Shown in pieces: positions 7,718 through 14,940 of a stretch of DNA of 37,317 nt (the stretch's first letter is position 1; each line of letters starts with the position of its first letter). Source of the DNA: Glycocaulis sp. (GTDB lineage Bacteria; Pseudomonadota; Alphaproteobacteria; Caulobacterales; Maricaulaceae); NCBI GenBank assembly GCA_022565665.1, contig JAIUMI010000022.1, forward strand, positions 1 to 37,317. Reading direction: 5' to 3'. The notes beneath the pieces are model-generated. The model had not been told where the DNA came from and did not search any database. It saw only the letters and a list, made by a program, of their open reading frames with translations. A program made the position numbers and the translations under genes.

Positions 7718-8647
7718 CTAAAGCTTCGCGCCCGCTGGCACATCCGTGCCCCGCAGGAAGGCGTCGGCCTCCATCACGCCCCTGCCCTCGCGCTGCAGGC
7801 GGAGAAGGCGCACAGCGCCGCGCCCGCATGCGACAAGCAGATTATCGTCCAGCACCTCGCCCGGCTCGCCGGAGCCCTTTTCCGGTTCTGCAAAATGCAC
7901 CTTCACACGCACCTCGCCCTTCGGCGTTACAAGCGCAAACCACGCACCGGGAAAGGGAGAGAGCCCGCGAATATGGTCACACACCTCACCTGCGGGGCGG
8001 GACCAGTCGATGCGGGCTTCTGCGGAGGTAATTTTCTTCGCGTAGGTGACACCCTCATTCGTCTGAGGCACGGCCTGCAGCGAGCCGCGTTCAAGGGCAG
8101 CAAGGGTGCGCGGCCACAGCTCCGCGCCCGTTTCCATCAGCTTGTCGTGCAGCGTGCCGGCAGTGTCATCAGGCGCGATACGCACCGTTTCGCTCATCAG
8201 GACAGGGCCGGTATCAAGCCCCTCCTCCATCTGCATGATCTGCACGCCCGTCACCTCATCACCCGCCATTATGGCGCGCTGGATAGGCGCTGCGCCGCGC
8301 CAGCGCGGCAGCAATGAGGCGTGCAGGTTCAGACAGCCAAGGCGCCGCGCGGCAAGCGCCTCTTTCGGCAATATCTGGCCATAGGCGACGACGCAGGCCG
8401 CATCGAGATCAAGCGCGGCGAAGTCCGCCAGCACGTCTGCATCCCGGAAGCGTTCGGGCGTTCGAACCGGAATGCCAAAGCTGTCGGCAAGGGTGTGTAC
8501 AGGGCTCTTGCGCGGGCTCTGGCCACGTCCGGCAGGCCGGGGCGGCTGAGTGTAGACGCAGACAACCTGATGGCCCGCAGCGATGATCGTGCCGAGCGAG
8601 CGGGCGGCAAAGTCCGGCGTTCCCATGAAGGCAAGGCGAAGGGGCAT
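7718..8647 (-). CDS. fmt: Methionyl-tRNA formyltransferase
   Basis: Fmt formylates initiator Met-tRNA using 10-formyltetrahydrofolate. The start at ATG 8647 ([14 protein letters not shown]) is chosen over an upstream ATG at 8683 because it matches the family N-terminus; the product is then 309 residues, the usual length. The formyltransferase domain shows [20 protein letters not shown] with catalytic Asn, His and a later Asp (EGLDTGPV). The C-terminal OB-fold covers about residues 205-305. It is usual in this group for fmt to follow def (peptide deformylase), but the upstream 370 bases hold only repeats, so def must be elsewhere. truA follows after two bases. Confidence 0.97.
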   Translation of the reverse strand: MPLRLAFMGTPDFAARSLGTIIAAGHQVVCVYTQPPRPAGRGQSPRKSPVHTLADSFGIPVRTPERFRDADVLADFAALDLDAACVVAYGQILPKEALAARRLGCLNLHASLLPRWRGAAPIQRAIMAGDEVTGVQIMQMEEGLDTGPVLMSETVRIAPDDTAGTLHDKLMETGAELWPRTLAALERGSLQAVPQTNEGVTYAKKITSAEARIDWSRPAGEVCDHIRGLSPFPGAWFALVTPKGEVRVKVHFAEPEKGSGEPGEVLDDNLLVACGRGAVRLLRLQREGRGVMEADAFLRGTDVPAGAKL

Positions 8648-8757
8648 GACAGCTAAAACATCCCGGAGCGCAATCGCTTCCATCTGACTCGATGACGCTC
8701 TTTTAAGCGCCGATCACCAGAACCGCTACTCACCCTCATGAACAGAGCTCACCACCT

Positions 8758-9010
8758 TGTCATCCTCCGGCCGAGTGTCAGCGAGGTCCGGGGGACCCAT
8801 GCCTCACAGCGTCTCGGCGTTTCACCGGCGACAAGCCGGGGCCCAGTCTTTCTGGATCCCGACTTTCGTCGGGAAAACACCATAAATTACAAAACGCCCA
8901 TTGATGTCATGGGCCGGTTTATCCGGGCCACCCAAGCCTGAAAGGTCCGTGTTACCCGTTCGGTGCAGGCATGGGTTCCCCGGACGGCTACGCCGCCGGA
9001 GAATGACACC
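8758..9010. repeat. Composite block of dispersed palindromic repeats
   Basis: This gap between fmt and the LysR gene is filled by repeat units. A partial unit A (8758-8808, TGTCATCC... GGGACCCATGCCTCACA) is followed by unit B (8818-8880, GTTTCACCGGCGA... TCTGGATCCCGA... CGGGAAAAC), an AT-rich spacer, and a full unit A in reverse orientation (8905-9010). The full unit A recurs at 29119-29216 and unit B recurs inverted at 29602-29664, so both are dispersed families. Unit A has ends TGTCAT and ATGACA and internal CCATGCCTG/CAGGC(A/T)TGG, so it folds as a long imperfect hairpin. No coding gene is supported here. Confidence 0.8.
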
Positions 9011-9020
9011 CCCTGCCGCC

Positions 9021-9917
9021 TCACACACTTCCCTTGAACCAGCCGGCCAGATGATCCACGAGCAGGCGCACCCGGTGGGCGAGATAGCGGTTGGAGGGGA
9101 AGACCGCCCACAGCTCGCGCCCTTCAGGCACCCAGTCCTCCATCAGCGCCAGCACGCGCCCGTCCGCGATGGCCGCGCGCGCGGCCCAGCTCGGCGTGCA
9201 GGCAATGCCGGAGCCCGCACAGGCCGCGGAGACAGCCGCGCTCGCCCCGTTCAGGGACAGCCGCCCGCTTACCTTCACCTCGGCCTTCTCCCCGCCCTTC
9301 TCAAAGCGCCAGAGCAGGGGCGCGGGCCGGTTGCGGTCAATGATGCAGGCATGGCCCGCCAGATCGGCCGGACGGGCGGGCGCGCCATGACGCTCCAGAT
9401 AGGCAGCGCTGGCAATCGTGGTCATCGGGGCCTCGGCGAGGCGTTTGGCGATCAGGCTGGAATCGGGCAGATGGCCGAGCCGCACGGCAAGGTCATAGCC
9501 CTCATCCACCAGATCGACCATGCGATCAGAGAGGTCGAGGCGCACCTCCACTGATGGCCATTGCTCCATGAAGGCGGTGATCGGCTCGATGAGGCGCGCC
9601 GAGCCGAAATCGACCGGCGCCGCCACGCGCAAGCTGCCCGCCGCGGCCGCATTGTCGGCCACCAGACCGTGCTCGATGGCCTCGTATTCCGAGAGCCACG
9701 GCTTTACCCGCTCCAGCAGCGCCCGGCCCGCATCGGTAAGCCTGACTGAGCGCGTGGTGCGCTCCAGCAGGCGCGCCTGCATCCGCTCTTCCAGCGCCGC
9801 GATCTGCTTGGACGCGGCGCCGGGCGTCAGGGAGTGGCGCTCGGCCGCGCGGGTGAAACTTTCCAGCTCCGCCACGGCCAGAAACAGGCGCAGGTCGTCA
9901 ATACGATCCATGGGCAT
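9021..9917 (-). CDS. LysR-family transcriptional regulator
   Basis: The 298-residue protein has an N-terminal winged helix-turn-helix (MDRIDDLRLFLAVAELESFT, then AAERHSLTPGAASKQIAALEERMQARLL) and a C-terminal substrate-binding domain from about residue 90, matching the AaeR/DsdC-like branch of LysR regulators that starts with MDRID. A second ATG at 9911 is as likely as the first at 9917. LysR proteins bind DNA as tetramers and respond to small ligands. The target is not clear because it stands alone: downstream lie repeats and fmt, and upstream is a terminator from a gene on the same strand. It may control an unlinked gene or the 10065 gene. Confidence 0.92.
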   Translation of the reverse strand: MPMDRIDDLRLFLAVAELESFTRAAERHSLTPGAASKQIAALEERMQARLLERTTRSVRLTDAGRALLERVKPWLSEYEAIEHGLVADNAAAAGSLRVAAPVDFGSARLIEPITAFMEQWPSVEVRLDLSDRMVDLVDEGYDLAVRLGHLPDSSLIAKRLAEAPMTTIASAAYLERHGAPARPADLAGHACIIDRNRPAPLLWRFEKGGEKAEVKVSGRLSLNGASAAVSAACAGSGIACTPSWAARAAIADGRVLALMEDWVPEGRELWAVFPSNRYLAHRVRLLVDHLAGWFKGSV

Positions 9918-9991
9918 TTCCGAATGGGAAAAAGTAAGGGCTTTGCGCCTCCATTAGCGAAGGAGCACGGGCGCGTCACGTGAAATGTCAT

Positions 9992-10024
9992 AAAAAAAAC
10001 GGCCCCGGAGCGTGTCCGGGGCCG
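9992..10024 (-). terminator. Rho-independent terminator
   Basis: On the minus strand a 10-base-pair GC stem (CGGCCCCGGA / TCCGGGGCCG, loop of about five) at 10024-10000 is followed by eight T residues (9999-9992). It terminates the gene ending at 10065 and insulates the LysR gene. Confidence 0.93.
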
Positions 10025-10064
10025 GTCTGAGGTGTGGGTGTGGTACAGGTAATTTCAGCAAAGA

Positions 10065-10940
10065 TCAGTTATATCCGCCGACCCCGCCATCGAGCATCAG
10101 GCCGAGCGAGGAGGCGGTGCGGCGCTCCCGGCGGCGCTCGCGCACTTCGGTATAGCGTTCCTCATAGCGCATGTAGATCAGGCGTACGCCCGGCCCGTAC
10201 AGGCGCAGGAGCGAGCGCTCATGGCAGTCGCGCTCTGGCGTGGCCTCGGCGCAATAGACGTCGCCCGAGCGATAGCGCAGGGCCTGGCCCTTGCGGCAGG
10301 CAATCGTGCTGCCGCCTTCAAAATCATCGCCGCCATCGCGCCGCCAGCCGAGCGTAGCCTGCAGGGCCGTGCCGGGCATGCAGCGGAAAATCTCGCCCTC
10401 AAAGCCTTCGGCCACGCGCTCATCACGTTCGGGCCGTGAAGCCGGATGCGGCGTGCCGTTATCGTCCACGCACACGGCGCGCACGATGCGCCAGCCTTCC
10501 ACCATGCGCATATAGCTTTCTTCCTCGGCCTCATACTCGCCGGCCAGCGCCAGCGCGCCGATGGCGGTCGCTGCGGGCGGGGCCCCGCGCGGAATGAAGC
10601 CGCCCCCGCCATAGACGATGGTGTTGGACTGAGCCTGCGCGCCGGCAACGGCCATCGCACTGGCAGACGCAGACGCGTTCACATTCACATTGATCTGGTT
10701 ATTCAGATGGATACCGCCGACATGTATGCGCGGTCCCCCGATATGGATGCGCGGCCCGCCAATACGGATGGAGGGGGCGTGCACCTGCGGCCCGTGCCCG
10801 TGCTGGCAGCAATGATGGCTGGGCGGCGGCGGGGAAACCGGCGTCGGCCCGGCATTCGCGGCAGCCGCGCTTGCCGCGCTGGCGATCAGGGCTGCGGCCA
10901 CTTTGGCGGCAAGGCCGGCGTATCGAGATGAAACGCGCAT
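10065..10940 (-). CDS. Exported repeat-containing protein of unknown function
   Basis: The ATG at 10940 follows GGGAG and opens a signal peptide (charged start, Ala-rich core, cleavage near ANAG about residue 33), so the longer open frame upstream is not used. The mature 291-residue precursor product has a Pro/His-rich segment with HHCCQHGHG, then short repeats IRIGGPRIHIGGPRIHVGG, an Asn/Ala-rich NNQINVNVNASASASA stretch, and a C-terminal domain of about 150 residues with four spaced cysteines (AVCVDD, FRCMPG, IACRKG, VYCAEA) and an Arg/Glu-rich end. The His/Gly and Ile-Gly-Gly repeats suggest a surface or metal-binding strand structure, but this is inference. No family recognised. It has its own terminator. 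Confidence 0.75.
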   Translation of the reverse strand: MRVSSRYAGLAAKVAAALIASAASAAAANAGPTPVSPPPPSHHCCQHGHGPQVHAPSIRIGGPRIHIGGPRIHVGGIHLNNQINVNVNASASASAMAVAGAQAQSNTIVYGGGGFIPRGAPPAATAIGALALAGEYEAEEESYMRMVEGWRIVRAVCVDDNGTPHPASRPERDERVAEGFEGEIFRCMPGTALQATLGWRRDGGDDFEGGSTIACRKGQALRYRSGDVYCAEATPERDCHERSLLRLYGPGVRLIYMRYEERYTEVRERRRERRTASSLGLMLDGGVGGYN

Positions 10941-11127
10941 GGGGGTACTCCCGTCTGTTTGCCCGCACTCACGCAAGGCGCGTGCCGTTTGCCGTCCCTG
11001 CCCCTCAATTCTTCCTGGCCAAACGCCTTGGCAAGGGGTTTGCAGTTGACCGCTGCCAGACGGCCCGCCCTGTCCCTCATCAGGACTGAGCGTGCACCGG
11101 TGAGGACTGCAAGAGGGATGGCTGCGC

Positions 11128-11688
11128 ATGCGCCATGTAAACACAAAGACGCTGTTCGCGTACTGGGATGCCAGACGGCTTGGCCGCTCTGCGCCGGCGC
11201 GCGGGGACATTGCCCCGCGTGATCTGGCCGGGCTCTTGAGTCATCTGTTCATCCTGCGCCGGATGGACCGCGATCATCACATATTCCGCCTGGCGGGCAC
11301 GGCGCTGTGCCAGATGCATCAGCGCGAGTTCAAGGACCAGAACTTCCTCGGCATGTGGCGCGGCCATGACCGCCAGCACATGACCGCGCTGCTGGAAGGC
11401 GCGCTGAGCGTGCCGGCACCGGCCTGTGCGCTGGCTGATGCGGTCTCGCTTGAGGGCCACTCGGTGGAGGTGGAGATCGCGCTTCTGCCCTTGCGCGGAC
11501 CTGAAGGGTGGGTGGACCGGTGCCTTGGGCTTTACCAGCCTTTGCATGCCGGCCGGCTGGATGGCCGTCCTGCGGTACGCCATGTGCTCAAGGAGCTGCG
11601 TCCGGCCATGGAGCCGGAAACCGCCCTGCATGCATTTGCCCGCACCGCCCGGCTGAGCGTGCCGGCCCGTGCGGCCAATGATTTCTGA
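11128..11688 (+). CDS. PAS_5-family protein
   Basis: This 186-residue protein matches the alphaproteobacterial PAS_5 family (PF07310 type): an N-terminal LFAYWDARRLGRSAPARGDI, the LSHLFILRR...FRLAGTALCQMHQREFKDQNFL core with MWRGHD, and a C-terminal strand region PLRGPEGWVDRCLGLYQP. Members are single-PAS cytoplasmic proteins, presumed signalling or sensory adaptors; their ligand is unknown. The start ATG is ten bases after GAGGG. It begins a run of three plus-strand genes (PAS, PilZ, GYF_2) that are all small signalling-type proteins, though each gap is large enough for separate promoters. Confidence 0.85.
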   Translation: MRHVNTKTLFAYWDARRLGRSAPARGDIAPRDLAGLLSHLFILRRMDRDHHIFRLAGTALCQMHQREFKDQNFLGMWRGHDRQHMTALLEGALSVPAPACALADAVSLEGHSVEVEIALLPLRGPEGWVDRCLGLYQPLHAGRLDGRPAVRHVLKELRPAMEPETALHAFARTARLSVPARAANDF

Positions 11689-11765
11689 TACTTGGGACCG
11701 CCGCTGGCTTGGCCAAAAATTAACCGGGGTCTCTCTATCATACAGGGTATGGATGAGAGGCATTC

Positions 11766-12374
11766 ATGGGCAATGTGAGTGATATCGGCGTCCGGCTGGA
11801 CCGGCGCAAAATCCGCATAGCTGCGCTGGGTGCGCAGGAACAGCGCCGCCACCGGCGTGTGCCCTTGCGCCTGCCCGGCCGCTTCCTTGACCCGGTCCAT
11901 GGCGAGTTTCCCTGCACACTGATCGATATCTCCCCCGGCGGCGCCAGGATCGCAGCTGACATTCCGCCCGCGCTGGGCGAGCGTATCGTCATGCTGTTTG
12001 AAGGCCTCGGACGGATCGAGGGCGATGTGGTGCGCGCAGGCGCCAAGGGGTTCGCGGTGCGCTTTGCCGCCACCCAGCGCAAGCGCGACCGGCTGGGCGA
12101 TGCGATCACCTGGCGTTTCAACATGGAACGCCTCGGCCTTGAGGAAGACCGTGCCGCTCCGAGAAAGCCGGGCACCGGCAAGGTGAAGATCCGCCTGAAG
12201 GACGGCGTGCTGATCCATGCCGACCTTGTGGATGTGTCAGTTTCAGGGGCCGCCTTCGCCTGTCTGGAGCGTCCGCGCAAGGGCGAGCCGGTCAGTGTCG
12301 GCGATCTGAAAGGCCATGTGACTCGCTGGCTGGACAATGGCTTCGCCGTAGCGTTCGATCCCCCCAGGAGTTGA
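11766..12374 (+). CDS. Tandem PilZ domain protein
   Basis: The 202-residue protein has two PilZ-like halves. The first (about residues 25-105) has the c-di-GMP motif RRHRR at about 26-30 followed by DISPGG (DxSxxG), so it should bind cyclic di-GMP. The second (about 135-200) has DVSVSG but its first strand (VKIRLKDG) lacks the RxxxR arginines, so it is probably a non-binding partner domain. Such proteins couple c-di-GMP to motility, adhesion or polysaccharide production. The start follows GAGAGG eight bases upstream. No diguanylate cyclase or phosphodiesterase is in the window, so the output is unknown. Confidence 0.85.
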   Translation: MGNVSDIGVRLDRRKIRIAALGAQEQRRHRRVPLRLPGRFLDPVHGEFPCTLIDISPGGARIAADIPPALGERIVMLFEGLGRIEGDVVRAGAKGFAVRFAATQRKRDRLGDAITWRFNMERLGLEEDRAAPRKPGTGKVKIRLKDGVLIHADLVDVSVSGAAFACLERPRKGEPVSVGDLKGHVTRWLDNGFAVAFDPPRS

Positions 12375-12524
12375 CCGGGCTGACGTCCGGCAGTCTGCCA
12401 CCGGTGGGGGCCAAGGCAGAAAAAGTCACAATCTTGGCGCATAAGGAAGCAAGCGGCCTGAATCTTGCCGTATGCCATCCATAGCCTCTGTTCCACGCGA
12501 AGGCTCGAAGGAGTTAAATCGCCA

Positions 12525-13049
12525 ATGCCGCGGGATGATGGGATCGCAATGTCCTGGTTTGTAAAAGTCGATGGCCGCGTTTACGGCCCCTACACCGGAG
12601 CGCAGATGCGCGCCTTTGTCGGGGAAGGCCGGATCGCCGCCCACTCTCTGGTCTCCCAGAGCCGTGACGAGGGCTGGGACAAGGCAGAGGCGGTCTCCCA
12701 GTTCAAGCTGTGGCTGGACGAGGCCCGGCGCAGCCCCGGCACTAGGAAGCCCGTCTCCAGCGACACGCGTACGGCCAATTTCGTGATTATCGCCACGCTG
12801 GGCGAGGATAGCCTGGCCGGCTTTGAAGCCGCGCTGAAGGATTTCGGCGATGCCGAGCCGGTGGCACCGGGCGTATGGCTGTTGCGTGCGCCGTCCACGG
12901 CGGCCACGCTGCGCAATGAGCTGAGCCATCTTCTGGCCCGCGATGACAGGCTGATCGTGATCGACGCCTCGCGCGATCGTACGGCCTGGTTCAATTTCGG
13001 CCGCGATACCGACCAGCGCATCCGCGAGCTGTGGGGCCGGCCGCAATAA
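12525..13049 (+). CDS. GYF_2 domain protein
   Basis: From ATG 12525 the protein is 174 residues; ATG 12549 (MSWFVKVDGRVYGPYTGAQM) is an alternative and matches the domain start closely. The N-terminal 50 residues fit the GYF_2 fold (WFVKVDGRVYGPYTGAQMRA, then GEGRIAAHSLV), a bacterial module thought to bind Pro-rich or membrane partners. The remaining 110 residues (FVIIATLGEDSLAGFEAALKDF, then LRNELSHLLARDDRLIVIDASR) form an alpha/beta domain that I cannot assign. No transmembrane segment is present. AAGGAG lies about 11 bases before the first ATG. Function unknown. Confidence 0.75.
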   Translation: MPRDDGIAMSWFVKVDGRVYGPYTGAQMRAFVGEGRIAAHSLVSQSRDEGWDKAEAVSQFKLWLDEARRSPGTRKPVSSDTRTANFVIIATLGEDSLAGFEAALKDFGDAEPVAPGVWLLRAPSTAATLRNELSHLLARDDRLIVIDASRDRTAWFNFGRDTDQRIRELWGRPQ

Positions 13050-13065
13050 GATTGCTCATTTAGTT

Positions 13066-13205
13066 CCGCAGCCCATCCGGGCTGCGATGTTCCGCGCACG
13101 AGCGCGGGCGCGCGTTCGCGCTCTCAGGCCGCTAGGCGGCCTGCTAGGCCGACCGGCCGCCCGAGCCTATGCGAGGAGCGGCGCACGCAGGTGCGGAGCA
13201 TCACT
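13066..13205. repeat. GC-rich palindromic repeat (family C)
   Basis: This gap contains several short inverted repeats (GCAGCCCATCCGGGCTGC; GGCCGCTAGGCGGCC) and the segment AGGCCGACCGGCCGCCCG. A closely similar arrangement, with AGGCCGAACGGCCGCCCG after a GGCCCC...GGGGCC hairpin, is found at 36465-36600, so the two look like members of one dispersed family. I see no gene in it. Confidence 0.5.
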
Positions 13206-13218
13206 AAGAAAAGCCCCC

Positions 13219-13740
13219 TCACACCTCCATCAGGCCCTTGGCGAAGCGCTGTGCGTTGGCGACGTAATGGTCTGCGCTGGCCTTGAAGATATCGCCCATC
13301 CCCTCCTCCAGCGTCTTGACCACCTTGCCCGGTGAGCCCAGCACCATGGAATTGTCCGGGATTTCCTTGCCTTCGGTGATCAGGGCATGCGCGCCGATGA
13401 GGCAGTTCTTCCCGATTCTAGCGCCATTGAGGATGGTCGCGCCTATCCCGACCAGCGAATAATCCCCGATCGTGCAGCCATGCAGCATGGCCTGATGGCC
13501 GACCGTGATACCCTTGCCCAGACGGGTGGGCTTGCCCGGATCAGCATGGATCACCGCGCCGTCCTGGATATTGGTGTCCTCGCCGATCTCGATATCTTCC
13601 ACATCCCCGCGGATCACCGCGCCGAACCAGACCGAGGCGTTCTTTGACAGCTTCACCCGGCCGATCACGCTGGCCGAGGGCGCGACCCACACACCCTCAC
13701 CGATGTGCGGACGGATGCTATCGAGTTCATAAACGGGCAT
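13219..13740 (-). CDS. Gamma-class carbonic anhydrase-like protein
   Basis: The start at ATG 13740 ([16 protein letters not shown]) is chosen because GGAGAG lies about ten bases upstream and the longer frame adds an unmatched tail. The 173-residue product is a left-handed beta-helix of hexapeptide repeats with the metal-site residues of the gamma-CA/PaaY/YrdA group: [32 protein letters not shown]. The three histidines (in VIH, GH and LHG) would bind zinc or iron in a trimer. It may hydrate CO2, or be an acyltransferase-like hexapeptide protein without activity. Genes of this type are widespread in Alphaproteobacteria as monocistronic units. Confidence 0.9.
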   Translation of the reverse strand: MPVYELDSIRPHIGEGVWVAPSASVIGRVKLSKNASVWFGAVIRGDVEDIEIGEDTNIQDGAVIHADPGKPTRLGKGITVGHQAMLHGCTIGDYSLVGIGATILNGARIGKNCLIGAHALITEGKEIPDNSMVLGSPGKVVKTLEEGMGDIFKASADHYVANAQRFAKGLMEV

Positions 13741-13878
13741 GGAATTGCTCTCCTTCCGGGCAGGCCTGCTGCGTATCTGCGTGACGCCGCGCATTCTTCA
13801 ACATGAAGTTTCTGCGACGGGCTGACTAACACTCCGTTAGGTGTCTTAACATGAAACTGTAGAGGCGATTCGAGAGGG

Positions 13879-14089
13879 GATCAGCCGCAAGGCTGATCAA
13901 ACGTTTCACGAAACGCGCGTGAGGGTTCGCGGCGCATCATGCGTCATCGTTGTGGAGGACCGGGGCTAAATGCCTGAGGCACCCCCAAATCCTGGCCCGG
14001 CAGTCCGAGCACCGGACTGTGCGCACCGCGGCCCCTTTTCTGCACCGCATTTTTCCGCCCCTTACGCACTCCCGCGTGAGGGGTTTTTT
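13879..14089 (+). promoter_or_regulatory. Structured leader of phoH (candidate attenuator or sRNA)
   Basis: The 370-base gap before phoH holds consecutive hairpins: GATCAGCC-GCAA-GGCTGATC at 13879-13898 (eight pairs closed by a GNRA loop), CGTTT-CACG-AAACG at 13902-13915 with one inner pair more, GGGG/TGCC-TGA-GGCA/CCCC at 13962-13985, CAGTCCG-AGCAC-CGGACTG at 14001-14019, and a terminator at 14058-14089. GCGTGAGGG at 13917-13925 repeats the terminator's 3' arm and can pair with its 5' arm (CCCTTACGC, 14059-14067), which would prevent terminator formation. This looks like an attenuation device, or alternatively a free small RNA ending at the terminator. I do not recognise a known riboswitch class. 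Confidence 0.55.
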
Positions 14090-14113
14090 CTTGTCCGGAG
14101 GACGCCAGCATGA
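13970..14113 (+). CDS. Possible leader ORF overlapping phoH
   Basis: An ATG at 13970, about 11 bases after GGAGGA, opens 47 codons that run through the terminator hairpin and end in TGA overlapping the phoH ATG (ATGA at 14110-14113). The peptide (MPEAPPNPGPAVRAPDCAH...) is about one quarter proline. If translated, ribosomes would melt the terminator and be coupled to phoH. It could equally be a chance frame in GC-rich DNA; no homologue is recognised. Confidence 0.3.
   Translation: MPEAPPNPGPAVRAPDCAHRGPFSAPHFSAPYALPREGFFLVRRTPA
14058..14089 (+). terminator. Intrinsic terminator inside the phoH leader
   Basis: CCCCTTACGC (14058-14067), loop ACTCCC, GCGTGAGGGG (14074-14083) form ten pairs including one G-T, followed by six T residues (14084-14089). 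It lies only 20 bases before the phoH start, so transcripts from upstream would stop before phoH unless it is bypassed. Confidence 0.9.
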
Positions 14114-14862
14114 GCAAGCGCACCGCCAAACGCCGTCAGGGCGGGTTCAACGCCGAGCATTACGAGGAGGAGAAGGTCCGCGCCCTCTTCCCCGGCACGA
14201 ACTGGAGCCCGGATGACAGCGAACCCATGCGGGACCAGCGCTATATCAAGACCGTCAAGCCACGCTCTGAGGGCCAGGCGAGGCTGATGGACGCGATCGA
14301 CAATCATAATCTCGTCATGGCGATGGGCCCGGCGGGCACCGGCAAGACCTATCTGGCCGTTTCCAAGGCGGTGGAAGCGCTCGAAAGCGGGCAGATCGGC
14401 CGCATCGTGCTGTCCCGCCCGGCGGTCGAGGCAGGCGAGCATATCGGCTTCCTGCCCGGCGCACTTGAAGAGAAGCTCGCGCCCTATTTGCGCCCGCTCT
14501 ATGACGCACTGGCCGACCGGCTGAGCCCGAAGCGCCTGAAAGCGCTGATGGCCGAGGGCCTGATCGAGATTGCTCCAATAGCCTATATGCGCGGGCGCAC
14601 GCTCAACAATGCCTTCATCGTGGTCGACGAAGCCCAGAACTGTACCTATGGCCAGCTGAAAATGCTGCTCACCCGTCTGGGCTGGAATTCCACCATGGTG
14701 GTGACCGGCGACCCCGCCCAGACCGATCTCTTGCCCGAACTCTCCGGCCTGGCTGATATCTGCCAGCGCCTGGAAACGGTGGACGATATAGCGGTGGTCC
14801 AGCTGCAGGCGCAGGACATTGTGCGCCACCCGCTGGTCGCTTCCATGCTCGACGTGCTCTAG
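14110..14862 (+). CDS. phoH: PhoH family ATPase
   Basis: The 250-residue protein is a PhoH-type P-loop ATPase, related to the helicase-like domain of phosphate-starvation protein PhoH. Walker A is GPAGTGKT at about residues 76-83, Walker B is AFIVVDEAQN at about 166-175, with the family motifs SRPAVEAGEHIGFLPG, PYLRPLYDAL and GDPAQTDL. It lacks the KH-linked extension of YbeZ proteins and is the short form common in Alphaproteobacteria. The ATG follows GGAGG by about ten bases. The leader upstream contains a strong terminator, so expression probably depends on antitermination or on a promoter inside the leader. A terminator follows the gene. Confidence 0.93.
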   Translation: MSKRTAKRRQGGFNAEHYEEEKVRALFPGTNWSPDDSEPMRDQRYIKTVKPRSEGQARLMDAIDNHNLVMAMGPAGTGKTYLAVSKAVEALESGQIGRIVLSRPAVEAGEHIGFLPGALEEKLAPYLRPLYDALADRLSPKRLKALMAEGLIEIAPIAYMRGRTLNNAFIVVDEAQNCTYGQLKMLLTRLGWNSTMVVTGDPAQTDLLPELSGLADICQRLETVDDIAVVQLQAQDIVRHPLVASMLDVL

Positions 14863-14886
14863 CTGCAGGACCCTCTGGCAGCACGA

Positions 14887-14918
14887 AGGCCCCGGCGTTT
14901 GCGCGCCGGGGCCTTTTT
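14887..14918 (+). terminator. Rho-independent terminator of phoH
   Basis: AGGCCCCGGCG (14887-14897) pairs with CGCCGGGGCCT (14903-14913), followed by TTTT. It lies 25 bases after the phoH stop, between phoH and the convergent beta-barrel gene, and may serve both. Confidence 0.92.
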
Positions 14919-14940
14919 CATGCCGTCCGGAAGCTGCGTA

